The notes: generated from the letters alone by a model not told the origin. Numbered from the stretch's first letter, positions 49,016 to 56,733 are shown. The stretch: 64,000 nucleotides of DNA from Sulfurimonas sp. (GCF_028714975.1 NZ_JAQTLH010000001.1:286153-350152), one strand, 5' to 3'. Made by a program: numbers and translations.

Positions 49016-49222
49016 ATGTATGCAATAGAATTTGAGGCAGATGTGAAAAATTACATCATAAAAATACCAAAAGAGTATGAAGAGCTAGAGTCAAAGCATA
49101 TCAAAATTTTCGTAGTAGAGATTCAAAACCAAACAACATCTCTCCCAAAAGGCTTTTTAGAACCAATCCAAGTACAAAGCTATACTCAAATCGCAAAAAG
49201 AGACGATATCTATGAGAGATAA
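49016..49222 (+). CDS. Antitoxin-like protein (VapB-type position)
   Basis: 68 aa. EFEADVKNYIIKIPKEYEELESKHIKIFVVE resembles the short AbrB/MazE-like antitoxin fold, with a polar tail after it. It overlaps the PIN gene by 11 bp. The tail ends much like that of the antitoxin at 21376, in line with the paralogous toxins. Confidence 0.7.
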   Translation: MYAIEFEADVKNYIIKIPKEYEELESKHIKIFVVEIQNQTTSLPKGFLEPIQVQSYTQIAKRDDIYER

Positions 49223-49649
49223 AGTATTTATAGATACAAATGTCTTTATCTACGCTCTCACGCAACCAAAAGACCCTAAAGAAAATTTCAAAAGAGACTC
49301 ATCCATAGAACTATTAAAAAAAGTGATAAATTCTAATCAAATAATTATTTCCACACAGATAGTAAATGAGCTACACTTCAACTTGCTAAGAAAGTTCAAT
49401 ATCGAAGATAAAAAAGTATTTGAAACCATCGAATCAAATGTAGTAAAAATATCAAATATTGTACCCCTATGCCAACTCACATACAAAAAATCTTTTGAAG
49501 TTAGAGAAAATTACAAACTCTCTTTTTGGGATTCACTAGTTGTCGCATCAGCCCTTATAAACAACTGCTCAACTCTATACTCAGAAGATATGCAAAACAA
49601 CCTGTTAATACAAAATACTTTACTTATAAAAAATCCAATTAATTATTAA
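49212..49649 (+). CDS. PIN-domain toxin (VapC-like), paralog of 21569-21973
   Basis: 145 aa. PIN motifs: FIDTNVFIYAL, the Glu in TQIVNELHFNLL, SFWDSLVVASALI and YSEDMQNNLLI. The order and spacing, and the last ~40 residues, are close to those of the toxin at 21569. Predicted ribonuclease. Confidence 0.87.
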   Translation: MRDKVFIDTNVFIYALTQPKDPKENFKRDSSIELLKKVINSNQIIISTQIVNELHFNLLRKFNIEDKKVFETIESNVVKISNIVPLCQLTYKKSFEVRENYKLSFWDSLVVASALINNCSTLYSEDMQNNLLIQNTLLIKNPINY

Positions 49650-49675
49650 TTTTCCATTCTCCCTCTCCCCCCCCC

Positions 49676-49742
49676 GTCATTGCGAGCAAAGCGCGGCAAT
49701 CTCAATCTCCCTCCCGTCATTGCGAGCGCAGCGCGGCAATCT
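49676..49742. repeat. Two short palindromic repeats
   Basis: GTCATTGCGAGCAAAGCGCGGCAATCT and GTCATTGCGAGCGCAGCGCGGCAATCT in direct orientation. Confidence 0.9.
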
Positions 49743-49767
49743 CAAAACAAAGCATAAAAACTTATAG

Positions 49768-49773
49768 TATAAT
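49768..49773 (+). promoter_or_regulatory. -10 box of the MNT/HEPN pair
   Basis: TATAAT 28 bp before the ATG at 49802, next to TTGGAG ribosome site. Confidence 0.55.
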
Positions 49774-49801
49774 TACAAAATCGTAAAATTGGAGATTTTC
49801 A

Positions 49802-50137
49802 ATGGTGGATATAGAAGTTTTAAAACATGAAATCGTAGAACGACTTAAGCCACTTGACCCTGATAAGATAATTCTCTTTGGCTCCTACGCCTACGGCACT
49901 CCAAACGAAGATAGCGATATTGATTTGTTTTTAGTCAAAGATGATTTAGAAGTTGATAATCTTAGAAGTTACACACTTGAATCTCAAAAGCATCTTTTTG
50001 ATTTACAGAAGAAGTATCTTGTCGGAGTCGACCTATTCGCAGATTCTACATTAAGAGTAACCAATAGACTCAAAAGCATAAAAGACCAATTCTACTCAGA
50101 TATTTTCAACCGAGGAGTGATTATCTATGCCAAATAA
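49802..50137 (+). CDS. mntA: MNT-type nucleotidyltransferase antitoxin
   Basis: 111 aa. The minimal nucleotidyltransferase signature GSYAYGTPNEDSDIDLFLV (GSx10DxD) is intact. In MntA-HepT systems this enzyme adds AMPs to the HEPN toxin and neutralises it. It overlaps the HEPN gene by 11 bp, the standard arrangement. Confidence 0.87.
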   Translation: MVDIEVLKHEIVERLKPLDPDKIILFGSYAYGTPNEDSDIDLFLVKDDLEVDNLRSYTLESQKHLFDLQKKYLVGVDLFADSTLRVTNRLKSIKDQFYSDIFNRGVIIYAK

Positions 50138-50540
50138 AAGTTATGCAGTTGAATGGCTCTACTTTTCAAAAAGAAACCTTGAAATTGCTCAATTACTATT
50201 TGATGTCGGTCATTATGAAGATGCTGTCGGCATAGATTTGCAACAATCACTTGAAAAAATGTTCAAAGCTATATTAGCTTGGGATAGTATCAAAATACCT
50301 AAAGATCATGATTTGGTAAAGCTCTATTTTCTAGTCGAGCAAACCATTCCACTTACCCAAGACGAGATTATATTATTAAGAAAAGCAACCAACTACTTCA
50401 AAGAAGATCGATATCCAAATCCATACTACACTTTACCCCCGCGTGAAGAGATCAAAGAGGTACTAGACTTTACAAACACTCTATTTAAAGAGATTTGCAC
50501 CATCCTAAACATCTCCATAGATGAGATAAAAGCGCAATAA
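50127..50540 (+). CDS. hepT: HEPN-domain protein (HepT-like toxin)
   Basis: 137 aa, all-helical HEPN fold: LQQSLEKMFKAILAW and KDHDLVKLYFLVE. The canonical RxxxxH RNase motif is not obvious; the IPKDHDL and LRKATNYFKEDRYP segments are typical of the HEPN family that pairs with MNT enzymes (including substrate-binding HEPN proteins). A toxin role is therefore likely but not certain. Confidence 0.8.
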   Translation: MPNKSYAVEWLYFSKRNLEIAQLLFDVGHYEDAVGIDLQQSLEKMFKAILAWDSIKIPKDHDLVKLYFLVEQTIPLTQDEIILLRKATNYFKEDRYPNPYYTLPPREEIKEVLDFTNTLFKEICTILNISIDEIKAQ

Positions 50541-50550
50541 CCACATCCCC

Positions 50551-50729
50551 GTCATTGAGATTGCCACGGTTAAAGCCTCGCAATGACAAGCGCGGCAATC
50601 CCTCTCTGTCCCGTCATTGCAAGCCCCATCGTCATTGCGAGGAGGCAAAGCCGACGCGGCAATCTCTCTCTTCCGCCCGTCATTGAGATTGCCACGGCTA
50701 AAGCCTCGCAATGACAAGCGCGGCAATCT
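50551..50729. repeat. Palindromic repeat cluster upstream of the S-layer-like gene
   Basis: Two long GTCATTGAGATTGCC...CTCGCAATGAC copies flank short and GCGAGGAGGCAAAGCCGACGCGGCAAT copies. The rest of the 358-bp gap holds the promoter of the next gene; no gene is supported. Confidence 0.9.
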
Positions 50730-50799
50730 AAAACCCACCCAAAAAATGTACCCCACCACCACAAACCCACAACCTCCGCCCAAAAAAACCCCATACCTA

Positions 50800-50829
50800 T
50801 TGACATTTAAGCTAAGAGTGTAATATAAT
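50800..50829 (+). promoter_or_regulatory. Strong sigma-70 promoter of the S-layer-like gene
   Basis: TTGACA (50800-50805), 18-bp spacer, TATAAT (50824-50829). About 60 nt of leader and an AAAGGAG ribosome site (50887-50893) follow. One of only two consensus -35/-10 pairs seen in the window; fits an abundant protein. Confidence 0.82.
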
Positions 50830-50898
50830 CCGTCTCAAGTGTTGTATGCATACATTTTTAAACAATACTAAATTTCAAAAAAATAAAAAGGAGTAACT

Positions 50899-53800
50899 AT
50901 GGCAGTTACAAGACAACAAGTTGCAGAATTATATGTTGCAACATTCAACAGAGCACCGGACGCGGCTGGTCTTGATTATTGGGTAAACCTTTCAGGATTA
51001 AGTATCGAAAATATCGCTAGAAGCTTTTTCGACCAACCGGAAACACAAGCGTTATATCCAACAGGAAATACAAACACTGCGTTTGTAACATCTATCTACA
51101 CAAACCTTTTTGCACGCACTCCTGATTCAGCTGGTCTTGCATACTGGGAATCAAAACTTACTAGTGGTGCTATGACTCGTTCAGTAATGATCGAAGCTAT
51201 GAAAAACGGTGCATTAGGTACAGATGCTACTATCATTGCAAACAAAACTACAGTAGGTTTGGCTTATGCTGCTGCTGGTTTAACAGGTACAACTTTTTCA
51301 CTTGCTTCAGTAACTGCTAGTGCTGCTACTGTTTCTGCTGCTCTTAACGATGTGGCTGATCTTTCTAACCCTGGTAATGCTACTTTGGCATTGACTACAG
51401 CTACATCAGATGTAATTATCGGTACTGCAGGTAATGATACTATCACTGCTACAACAGCAACTGATGATGCGGCTGATATGATTATTGATGCATCTACAAC
51501 TGATAACGATACATTAAACTGGACGGCTACGGCAGCTACTGCAGCAGTAACTGTTACAAATGTTGAAAATATCAATGTGACAACATCTGTAGTTAATGGT
51601 GGTGTAAATACTGTAGCAGCTGGTACATTCTCAGGTGTTCACAATCTTACAATTACGGGCACTAATGTAACTGTAGGCGGCGTAAGCATAGCTGGTGAAA
51701 AAGATGTTACAGTGACAGGACTTGATGCTACTAAAGTTGCAAAAGTTACTACTGGTGCAGGTACAGAAAATGTTTCAGTTACTCAAGCAACTAAAGCAGG
51801 TGTTACAGTTGACGCTTCAACTGCAACTGGTACAATCGCTGTAACTGGTGCTGCAACTGTAAATGCTGATTTAGCAGCTAGTACTGTTGTAATGACAAAA
51901 TTGAATGATACAACTGAAGATGCTAAAGCAGTTACGGTTAACGCTGCTCTTGCAACATCGGTAACAACTGCAGATACTGGTTTTACTGGTGCGGTTACAT
52001 TCAATGCAGCAAAAGCAACAACTATCACAATTCTTAATGCTACTGGTGGTGCAACTGTAAATGGTGGTACAACATCAACAACAGATACTACAATTACTGT
52101 AAATAATATTGATGCAAGTGGTGCTACTATCACTACAGGTACAGGTGCTGGTACTGCTGCAACTACTGATAAAGAAATCGCAATCAACTTAGATGGAACG
52201 TCTGCAACTACGGATGTTGCAACTATTTCTGCTGCTGGTGCTATTTCTTTAGATGCAAATACTGCTGAGTTAGTAGAAACTGTTAATCTTTCTGGTAATG
52301 GTGCTGCTGTAACTTATACTATGGTTTCTTCTTTACCAACTACGTATAATTTAACAGGTGCTCAAAGTGTAACTGTAGCTAATACAGCTGAAAGCTTTGC
52401 TGGAATGACTGTAACAGATGCAACAACAGCTGGAACAACAACTGTTAAAGTAAATGTTGCTGTAAGTGCTGGTGATGATGCTACAAATGATTATTCAGCT
52501 ATCGCTGCTGATAAAATTGAATTTGCTGTTGATTTGAACAATGATAGTGTTGACACTATTACATTAGCGTCAGGTGCTCATGTAGTTCTTTCAGCTGACC
52601 AAACAGATATTTATCTTGATGGTAAAACAGTTGGTGCGACATTAAATATTGCTACTGCAGATGATACTGCTGCAAATGGTACAACTATTGATCTTACTGT
52701 AGGTACATTTGATGCTGCTACAAACTTTACGACTGTAAATCTTGATGCTACTGTAGGTAAATTTACTGCAACAGCAACTACATTAGATGTTGCTGCTGCG
52801 ACAGCTGCGACTTTGAATATCACTGGTACTAAAAATGTAACATTGGGTACCGCTGCGGTTAACACTGTAAATGCTGCTGCATTGACTGGTGTATTAAGTC
52901 TTACAGCAACAACTACTGCTGCTACAATGGCTTTAACTTCAGGCTCAGGTAATGATGTAATTGTATTAAATGATACAAACTCAGCGACAACGGTTTATAC
53001 GGTAGATGCTGGGAACGGAAACAACACTGTAACAATTACAGCTGCAAAAGTTGCTTCGTCTATCACAACTGGTAGCGGTACAGATACTATTAATGTAAAT
53101 GCTGCTGCTTCATATGTTGTTATTGCTGGTTCAGGTAACGATGCTGTTAGCATTGCAGCTGATATTGATTCAGATTCAATTATCGTTGCTGGTGATGGTA
53201 CAGATACATTAACATTTAGTGACACTGATGGAAATGATTTTTCAAATAACACAAACTTTAACTTCAGTGGTTTTGAAACTCTAAATATTTCTGCGTTGAC
53301 TTCAGGTGCTATTACTGTAACTGCAGCACAATTTGCTAACCAAACATTTGCTTTAACAGGTAATGCTACTGCGGATTCATTTGTAATTTCTGGTACTGCA
53401 AATGCTGATACTATTGATGCGTCAAATGTAACAGTTACTACTGCTACAATTACTATCAATGGTGCAGCTGGTGCTGATATTATTACTGGTTCTGCTGGTA
53501 ATGATGTAATTAGTGGTGGAGTAGGTGCGGATACTATCAATGGTGGTGACGGTACAGATACATTCACTGCTGCAGGTACTGCTGATACAACTGAAACTGG
53601 TACACAAACTGGTATGGTAATCAACTTAAGTGCTGCTGCTATAACTAATACTACAGTATTGGGAACAGGCGCAGGATATACAGCTGATACGGTAACTTCT
53701 GTAGCTTCTAACACTGCAACTTACCTTTACGCTTCATCAGTATCTACTAATGCAGCAGTTACAGATACTCTAGTGGGTATTGAAAATGCAACTGGTACAG

Positions 53801-54297
53801 ATGGCAATGATTATATCGTTGGTTCAGCAACTGCAAACACTATTACTGGTGGACTTGGTGCGGATGTAATGGCTGGTGGACTTGGTGCGGATACTTTTGT
53901 TTATGCAACGGGTACTACAGATACTGTGGCTGCTGCTGCTAGTGTTGCTGGTATTGACAAAATTACTGATCTTGTTCTAAATGGAGCAAGCGCCGACCTT
54001 ATCGACCTTACTGCGGTTGTTGCGGCTGTAGGTACAGCTGTAACTGGTGCACTTAGTCAAGGAACATTTGTTGCTAACATGAATACACTATTGGCTGTTG
54101 GCGGTGGTGCTGGATTTGATACAGCATCTGCAGGTGGCATTGCGGCTGCATTAGTAACTGCGACTTCAGGCGATTTAATTGGTCATACTTACCTTGCAGT
54201 TGACTTAAATGCTTCAGATTCATTTACTACAGCAGATTTTGTAATTGATGTAACAGGTATTACTGCTACATCTGTTACTACTGCTTCTTTCATTTAA
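50899..54297 (+). CDS. Thr/Ala-rich DUF4214-RTX protein, S-layer-like
   Basis: 1132 aa. The N-terminal ~130 residues are DUF4214 repeats (LYVATFNRAPDAAGLDYWV; TNLFARTPDSAGLAYWE). The rest is extremely rich in Thr, Ala, Val, Asn and Asp with almost no Lys, Cys or Trp, in beta-solenoid-like short strands. RTX-type repeats appear at ~860-895 (AGNDVISGGVGADTINGGDG) and ~985-1010 (GGLGADVMAGGLGADTF). The composition and type I signal resemble RsaA-like S-layer proteins or giant adhesins. Strong promoter and terminator make it a monocistronic, highly expressed unit. Confidence 0.82.
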   Translation: MAVTRQQVAELYVATFNRAPDAAGLDYWVNLSGLSIENIARSFFDQPETQALYPTGNTNTAFVTSIYTNLFARTPDSAGLAYWESKLTSGAMTRSVMIEAMKNGALGTDATIIANKTTVGLAYAAAGLTGTTFSLASVTASAATVSAALNDVADLSNPGNATLALTTATSDVIIGTAGNDTITATTATDDAADMIIDASTTDNDTLNWTATAATAAVTVTNVENINVTTSVVNGGVNTVAAGTFSGVHNLTITGTNVTVGGVSIAGEKDVTVTGLDATKVAKVTTGAGTENVSVTQATKAGVTVDASTATGTIAVTGAATVNADLAASTVVMTKLNDTTEDAKAVTVNAALATSVTTADTGFTGAVTFNAAKATTITILNATGGATVNGGTTSTTDTTITVNNIDASGATITTGTGAGTAATTDKEIAINLDGTSATTDVATISAAGAISLDANTAELVETVNLSGNGAAVTYTMVSSLPTTYNLTGAQSVTVANTAESFAGMTVTDATTAGTTTVKVNVAVSAGDDATNDYSAIAADKIEFAVDLNNDSVDTITLASGAHVVLSADQTDIYLDGKTVGATLNIATADDTAANGTTIDLTVGTFDAATNFTTVNLDATVGKFTATATTLDVAAATAATLNITGTKNVTLGTAAVNTVNAAALTGVLSLTATTTAATMALTSGSGNDVIVLNDTNSATTVYTVDAGNGNNTVTITAAKVASSITTGSGTDTINVNAAASYVVIAGSGNDAVSIAADIDSDSIIVAGDGTDTLTFSDTDGNDFSNNTNFNFSGFETLNISALTSGAITVTAAQFANQTFALTGNATADSFVISGTANADTIDASNVTVTTATITINGAAGADIITGSAGNDVISGGVGADTINGGDGTDTFTAAGTADTTETGTQTGMVINLSAAAITNTTVLGTGAGYTADTVTSVASNTATYLYASSVSTNAAVTDTLVGIENATGTDGNDYIVGSATANTITGGLGADVMAGGLGADTFVYATGTTDTVAAAASVAGIDKITDLVLNGASADLIDLTAVVAAVGTAVTGALSQGTFVANMNTLLAVGGGAGFDTASAGGIAAALVTATSGDLIGHTYLAVDLNASDSFTTADFVIDVTGITATSVTTASFI

Positions 54298-54304
54298 TTT
54301 TCTT

Positions 54305-54350
54305 TTTCTAGCTCCACCTCTCCCGAGGTGTAATGCAGACAAAAGTTAGT
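54305..54350. repeat. Left copy of 46-bp direct repeat bracketing the cassette array
   Basis: Matches 57565-57610 at about 39 of 46 positions. Contains the small palindrome CACCTC-TCCC-GAGGTG and TAATG(C/T)AGACAAA. It lies between the stop and terminator of the S-layer-like gene. Confidence 0.75.
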
Positions 54351-54359
54351 TAAACTAAA

Positions 54360-54397
54360 GCCTCACTTTCTCTCAGGAGTCAGTGAGGCTTTTTTTG
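54360..54397 (+). terminator. Rho-independent terminator of the S-layer-like gene
   Basis: GCCTCACT (54360-54367), 14-nt loop, AGTGAGGC (54382-54389), then a run of eight T. Confidence 0.93.
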
Positions 54398-54420
54398 TTT
54401 TAACAATAAAAAGGAAAAAA

Positions 54421-54675
54421 ATGTCTAATATATATTTTGTTGTACATAATATTGATACAACACCAGTGATTGTCCCTTTACTTGATTTTGTGAGATATTT
54501 AAAAGAGATAGATGTAAAAACAACAGAAGATGTAAAAACAACAGAAGATGCGCTTAAAGAGCTTAAAAGATTGGGATATAAATGTTTTTTGCAACAAACA
54601 AATGCAACGGGCAGTGAAACAATTGTTATCTATTATAAAGATTACTTAAATAAAGGGTGTCAGGCACTCCTATAA
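54421..54675 (+). CDS. Small protein of unknown function, C-terminus from repeat
   Basis: 84 aa, soluble. An AAGGA site stands 7 bp before the ATG, directly after the terminator. Bases 54511-54546 are an exact 18-bp tandem duplication encoding DVKTTE twice. The last residues (GCQALL) and stop are read from a GGGTGTCAGGCACTCC repeat, so the natural C-terminus may have been lost. I do not recognise the family; it is not like the cassette proteins that follow. Confidence 0.55.
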   Translation: MSNIYFVVHNIDTTPVIVPLLDFVRYLKEIDVKTTEDVKTTEDALKELKRLGYKCFLQQTNATGSETIVIYYKDYLNKGCQALL

Positions 54676-54700
54676 TATAAAAAAGGGTGTCAGGCACCAT
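54655..54700. repeat. GGTGTCAGGCAC repeat, copies 1 and 2
   Basis: GGGTGTCAGGCACTCC at 54655 and GGGTGTCAGGCACCAT at 54685. After copy 2 comes the downstream block TTTTATGCTTTTTCTTATTTATTGCTTAAAC (split here to 54731), found again in later spacers. Confidence 0.9.
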
Positions 54701-54801
54701 TTTATGCTTTTTCTTATTTATTGCTTAAACTTCTCTCTTTCTTCGGTTAACCTAATGCGCATTCTATTCAAATAAATTTCTCCTATTCTTTTATATTTTG
54801 G

Positions 54802-54807
54802 TATAAT
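54802..54807 (+). promoter_or_regulatory. -10 box of cassette 1 (leaderless)
   Basis: TATAAT followed by TTCCTT and the ATG: six bases, so transcription should begin at or next to the start codon. No Shine-Dalgarno. Confidence 0.8.
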
Positions 54808-54813
54808 TTCCTT

Positions 54814-55065
54814 ATGAGTAAAATTGATAAACTAAAAGAAACAAAATCAGATTTAAAAGAAGTTTTTAAAGCATTATTATATTTCATCCTTGGAATATTA
54901 ACTGCAATAGGAACTATTGCGTATAAAGTACTGATTCACGAGATTGCAGTATATATGATTTTAGTTGCTGGATTAGGTTTAATAGTTGTGTTTTTACTTG
55001 GTATTTATGCTTTAAATCTTTGGTATAAAATGCAAAAACTAAATGAGGAAATGGAAAATGCTTGA
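54814..55065 (+). CDS. Cassette 1 first protein, class A small membrane protein
   Basis: 83 aa. Charged amphipathic N-terminus (SKIDKLKETKSDLKEVFK), two membrane helices (~22-41 and ~46-68), Lys/Glu-rich C-terminus. Class A shares the M(A/S)K(I/L)D(E/K)(L/I)K start with cassettes 3 and 4. It overlaps the next small gene by 8 bp. Function unknown. Confidence 0.78.
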   Translation: MSKIDKLKETKSDLKEVFKALLYFILGILTAIGTIAYKVLIHEIAVYMILVAGLGLIVVFLLGIYALNLWYKMQKLNEEMENA

Positions 55066-55156
55066 TATAAATGTGATTGCAGGATTTACAATAATTTTAA
55101 TTGGTAGTGCATTTATTATATGGTTTGCAAATCAGTTAACAAAAAGTATTCATTAA
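55058..55156 (+). CDS. Cassette 1 second protein, single-helix, class A
   Basis: 32 aa: MLDINVIAGFTIILIG and on to KSIH. One membrane helix and a short basic tail. GAGGAA lies 9-14 nt before the ATG, unlike the first gene. Paired with the gene above by 8-bp overlap. Similar tiny genes follow every cassette. Confidence 0.65.
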   Translation: MLDINVIAGFTIILIGSAFIIWFANQLTKSIH

Positions 55157-55182
55157 AAAGGTGAAAAAAAAGGGTGAAAAAA

Positions 55183-55200
55183 GGGTGTCAGGCACCATTT
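55183..55200. repeat. GGTGTCAGGCAC repeat, copy 3
   Basis: GGGTGTCAGGCACCATTT, then TTATGCTTTTTCTTATTTATTGCTTAC. The cassette 2 first gene is cut off right after this block. Confidence 0.9.
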
Positions 55201-55234
55201 TACCATTTTATGCTTTTTCTTATTTATTGCTTAC

Positions 55235-55282
55235 AATTATAATGAATTAAATAATCTTAAACGAGAGATAGAGGAACTTTAA
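55235..55282 (+). pseudogene. Remnant of cassette 2 first gene, 3' end only
   Basis: Fifteen codons (NYNELNNLKREIEEL) ending TAA. They resemble the C-terminus of the class B first protein of cassette 6 (LNKIENEIEELKKDE). Promoter, start and membrane part are missing; the break is at the repeat block. Confidence 0.6.
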
Positions 55283-55387
55283 ATGGAAAATTTAGGATTG
55301 TTCGTATTAGCTATAGGTTTTATTTTAGCGTGGATTATTGGTACTGTTGCTAATAAGAAACATTGGAAAATAGGTAATATTTTCTAA
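55283..55387 (+). CDS. Cassette 2 second protein, class B (orphan)
   Basis: 34 aa: MENLGLFVLAIGFILAW to KKHWKIGNIF. One membrane helix, then the class B tail K-x-H-W-K/R-I-x-x-x-F. GAGG lies upstream in the remnant. It is intact although its partner is deleted. Confidence 0.65.
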   Translation: MENLGLFVLAIGFILAWIIGTVANKKHWKIGNIF

Positions 55388-55400
55388 AAAAAAAAATAAA

Positions 55401-55419
55401 GGGTGTCAGGCACCATTTT
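55401..55419. repeat. GGTGTCAGGCAC repeat, copy 4
   Basis: GGGTGTCAGGCACCATTTT after a poly-A run. The following block (GCAACTTTTCTTAATC) is a divergent version. Confidence 0.9.
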
Positions 55420-55496
55420 GCAACTTTTCTTAATCTTTCCTTCAAAAACTAATTTTTATATTTTGAATTCTTATGATTTTTTTATTTTTGTTTGTG

Positions 55497-55502
55497 TATA
55501 AT
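55497..55502 (+). promoter_or_regulatory. -10 box of cassette 3 (leaderless)
   Basis: TATAAT, TCTCGC, ATG: six bases. No Shine-Dalgarno. Confidence 0.8.
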
Positions 55503-55508
55503 TCTCGC

Positions 55509-55742
55509 ATGGCAAAATTAGATGAATTAAAAGAAGAGATTGGTGCAATTAAAACTTACTTGGGTTTTATTGTTGCATTTATTATTACAATAGGTGCTGG
55601 AGTGTCTAAATTATTTTTAGACAATTCATCTGAATTATTACTAGTGCTTGGAGTAGTAGGTATTTTAATTTTTGCAATTATTTTTGCTTTTTTAGCAAGA
55701 GTAATGCACAATAAAATAAAATCTTTGAAGGATATAAAATGA
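55509..55742 (+). CDS. Cassette 3 first protein, class A small membrane protein
   Basis: 77 aa from the ATG at 55509 (MAKLDELKEEIGAIKTYLG); an in-frame start at 55473 would lie upstream of the -10 box and is rejected. Two membrane helices (~18-38 and ~44-65), Lys-rich end (NKIKSLKDIK). The residues VSKLFLDNSSELLL match cassette 4 (ISKLYLDGDINLLF). Four-base ATGA overlap with the next gene. Confidence 0.78.
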   Translation: MAKLDELKEEIGAIKTYLGFIVAFIITIGAGVSKLFLDNSSELLLVLGVVGILIFAIIFAFLARVMHNKIKSLKDIK

Positions 55743-55828
55743 CTTTAATCACTATCGGCATTGTTGTAGCATTTATAGCTGTAATTGTTTCAGTAGCATA
55801 TGGAGCTTATCAACTAAGTTTAAATTAA
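55739..55828 (+). CDS. Cassette 3 second protein, single-helix, class A
   Basis: 29 aa: MTLITIGIVVAFIAVIVSVAY to YQLSLN. AAGGAT is placed upstream of the ATG. No HW motif. A helix of ~22 residues covers most of it. Confidence 0.62.
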   Translation: MTLITIGIVVAFIAVIVSVAYGAYQLSLN

Positions 55829-55844
55829 AAAAAAGGGTAAAAAA

Positions 55845-55860
55845 GGGTGTCAGGCACTCT
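55845..55860. repeat. GGTGTCAGGCAC repeat, copy 5
   Basis: GGGTGTCAGGCACTCT followed by the CTTTTCTTATTTATTGCTTAAAC block and the GATAACATAATGCATATTCTCT block. Confidence 0.9.
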
Positions 55861-55971
55861 TTTTTACCCTTTTCTTATTTATTGCTTAAACTACTTTAGA
55901 TAACATAATGCATATTCTCTGAAATAAATTTCAATCCAATCATTTCTATTCTTTTTTTATTTTTATTGGTG

Positions 55972-55977
55972 TACAAT
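55972..55977 (+). promoter_or_regulatory. -10-like box of cassette 4 (leaderless)
   Basis: TACAAT, then TACAC and the ATG: five bases. Preceded by the same T-rich TTCTATTCTTTTTTTATTTTT tract as cassettes 1 and 6 (part shown). No Shine-Dalgarno. Confidence 0.7.
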
Positions 55978-55982
55978 TACAC

Positions 55983-56213
55983 ATGGCGAAAATAGATGAA
56001 ATAAAAGCACATATAGATTGGCTCAAAGAGTTGTTTAAGATTTTGGTAACAATATTAGTTGCTGATATTGCTGGTATATCAAAACTATACTTGGATGGGG
56101 ATATAAACTTGCTCTTTTATTCAGGTGTGGTTCTTGTTATAGTTTTATCTATTTCAGCATCGATAACATCTAAAAAAATAGAAAAGCATATTAAAGAATT
56201 AGGAGATTTGTAA
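55983..56213 (+). CDS. Cassette 4 first protein, class A small membrane protein
   Basis: 76 aa. MAKIDEIKAHIDWLKELFK start, two hydrophobic segments (~20-36, ~44-62) around SKLYLDGD, basic end IEKHIKELGDL. Homologous to cassette 3. The second gene starts 1 bp after its stop. Confidence 0.78.
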   Translation: MAKIDEIKAHIDWLKELFKILVTILVADIAGISKLYLDGDINLLFYSGVVLVIVLSISASITSKKIEKHIKELGDL

Positions 56214-56214
56214 T

Positions 56215-56292
56215 ATGGAACAATTACTTATAATAATTGCGTTAATTGCTGTTGTTTCTACATTTTCATATACTGTTTTAATAGCAAAATAA
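56215..56292 (+). CDS. Cassette 4 second protein, single-helix, class A
   Basis: 25 aa: MEQLLIIIALIAVVSTFSYT to AK. AGGAG upstream. The shortest of the set; a bare membrane helix. Confidence 0.6.
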   Translation: MEQLLIIIALIAVVSTFSYTVLIAK

Positions 56293-56299
56293 AAAAAAA

Positions 56300-56335
56300 G
56301 GGTGTCAAAAAAGTAAAAATGGTGTCAGGCACTCT
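56300..56335. repeat. GGTGTCAGGCAC repeat, copy 6 with partial copy
   Basis: A truncated GGGTGTC at 56300, then GGTGTCAGGCACTCT at 56321. Confidence 0.88.
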
Positions 56336-56382
56336 TTTACTACCGCTCTTTTATGAAAAATCAACAAATTACAAAAAAATGA

Positions 56383-56388
56383 TATAAT
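56383..56388 (+). promoter_or_regulatory. -10 box of cassette 5 (leaderless)
   Basis: TATAAT, TCTGAC, ATG: six bases. No Shine-Dalgarno. Confidence 0.8.
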
Positions 56389-56394
56389 TCTGAC

Positions 56395-56637
56395 ATGGAA
56401 ATAAAAGATAAAATAGATATCATAAACAAAAAAGCCGATATTGCAAACAAGAAGCTTATAGCATTTTTAGCAGTAGCTGGAGGTACATGGGTTTATGGGG
56501 TAAATGAAGCAGTCGATAATCCAGTTGTCACGATTTTATCGTCAATAGCTTTTTTTATAGCTGTTTTAGGTATATCTACCAATTTAATAAAACTTGGTGA
56601 TCTACAAACAAAATTAAAGGACTTATATAATGAATGA
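56395..56637 (+). CDS. Cassette 5 first protein, class B small membrane protein
   Basis: 80 aa. Class B start (KDKIDIINKKADIANKKLIAF), the motif LAVAGGTWVYG around residue 28, a second membrane segment (~46-64) and a charged end (LGDLQTKLKDLYNE). Closely matches cassette 6. Overlaps the next gene by 8 bp. Confidence 0.78.
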   Translation: MEIKDKIDIINKKADIANKKLIAFLAVAGGTWVYGVNEAVDNPVVTILSSIAFFIAVLGISTNLIKLGDLQTKLKDLYNE

Positions 56638-56731
56638 TTTACAATTTCTTTTTCCGCTTGCACTTTTAATTGCACCTGTAGTTGCTTATATAGCATATAA
56701 AAAACATTGGAGAATTGCTGATATTTTTTAA
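56630..56731 (+). CDS. Cassette 5 second protein, class B HWKI tail
   Basis: 33 aa: MNDLQFLFPLALLIAPVVAY to KKHWRIADIF. AAAGGA upstream. Shares MND at the start and the tail with cassette 6. Confidence 0.65.
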   Translation: MNDLQFLFPLALLIAPVVAYIAYKKHWRIADIF

Positions 56732-56733
56732 AG

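Noticed and set aside
43782..50729. Repeat clusters that look like CRISPR arrays
   Set aside because: Units are palindromic, vary in type and spacing, lack unique spacers of constant length, and no cas genes are near.
38576..50823. Many 60-150 aa ORFs crossing the repeats on both strands (e.g. 43805-44088, 45080-45322, 47992-48453, 48579-48868, 50505-50823)
   Set aside because: They translate the repeats (recurring ASLAMT, VIASEARQS, CHCEA) and have no ribosome sites or non-repeat content.
51264..53714. Long Val/Ala-rich ORFs antisense to the S-layer-like gene
   Set aside because: They mirror the Thr/Ala-rich codon pattern of the sense gene and lack start signals.
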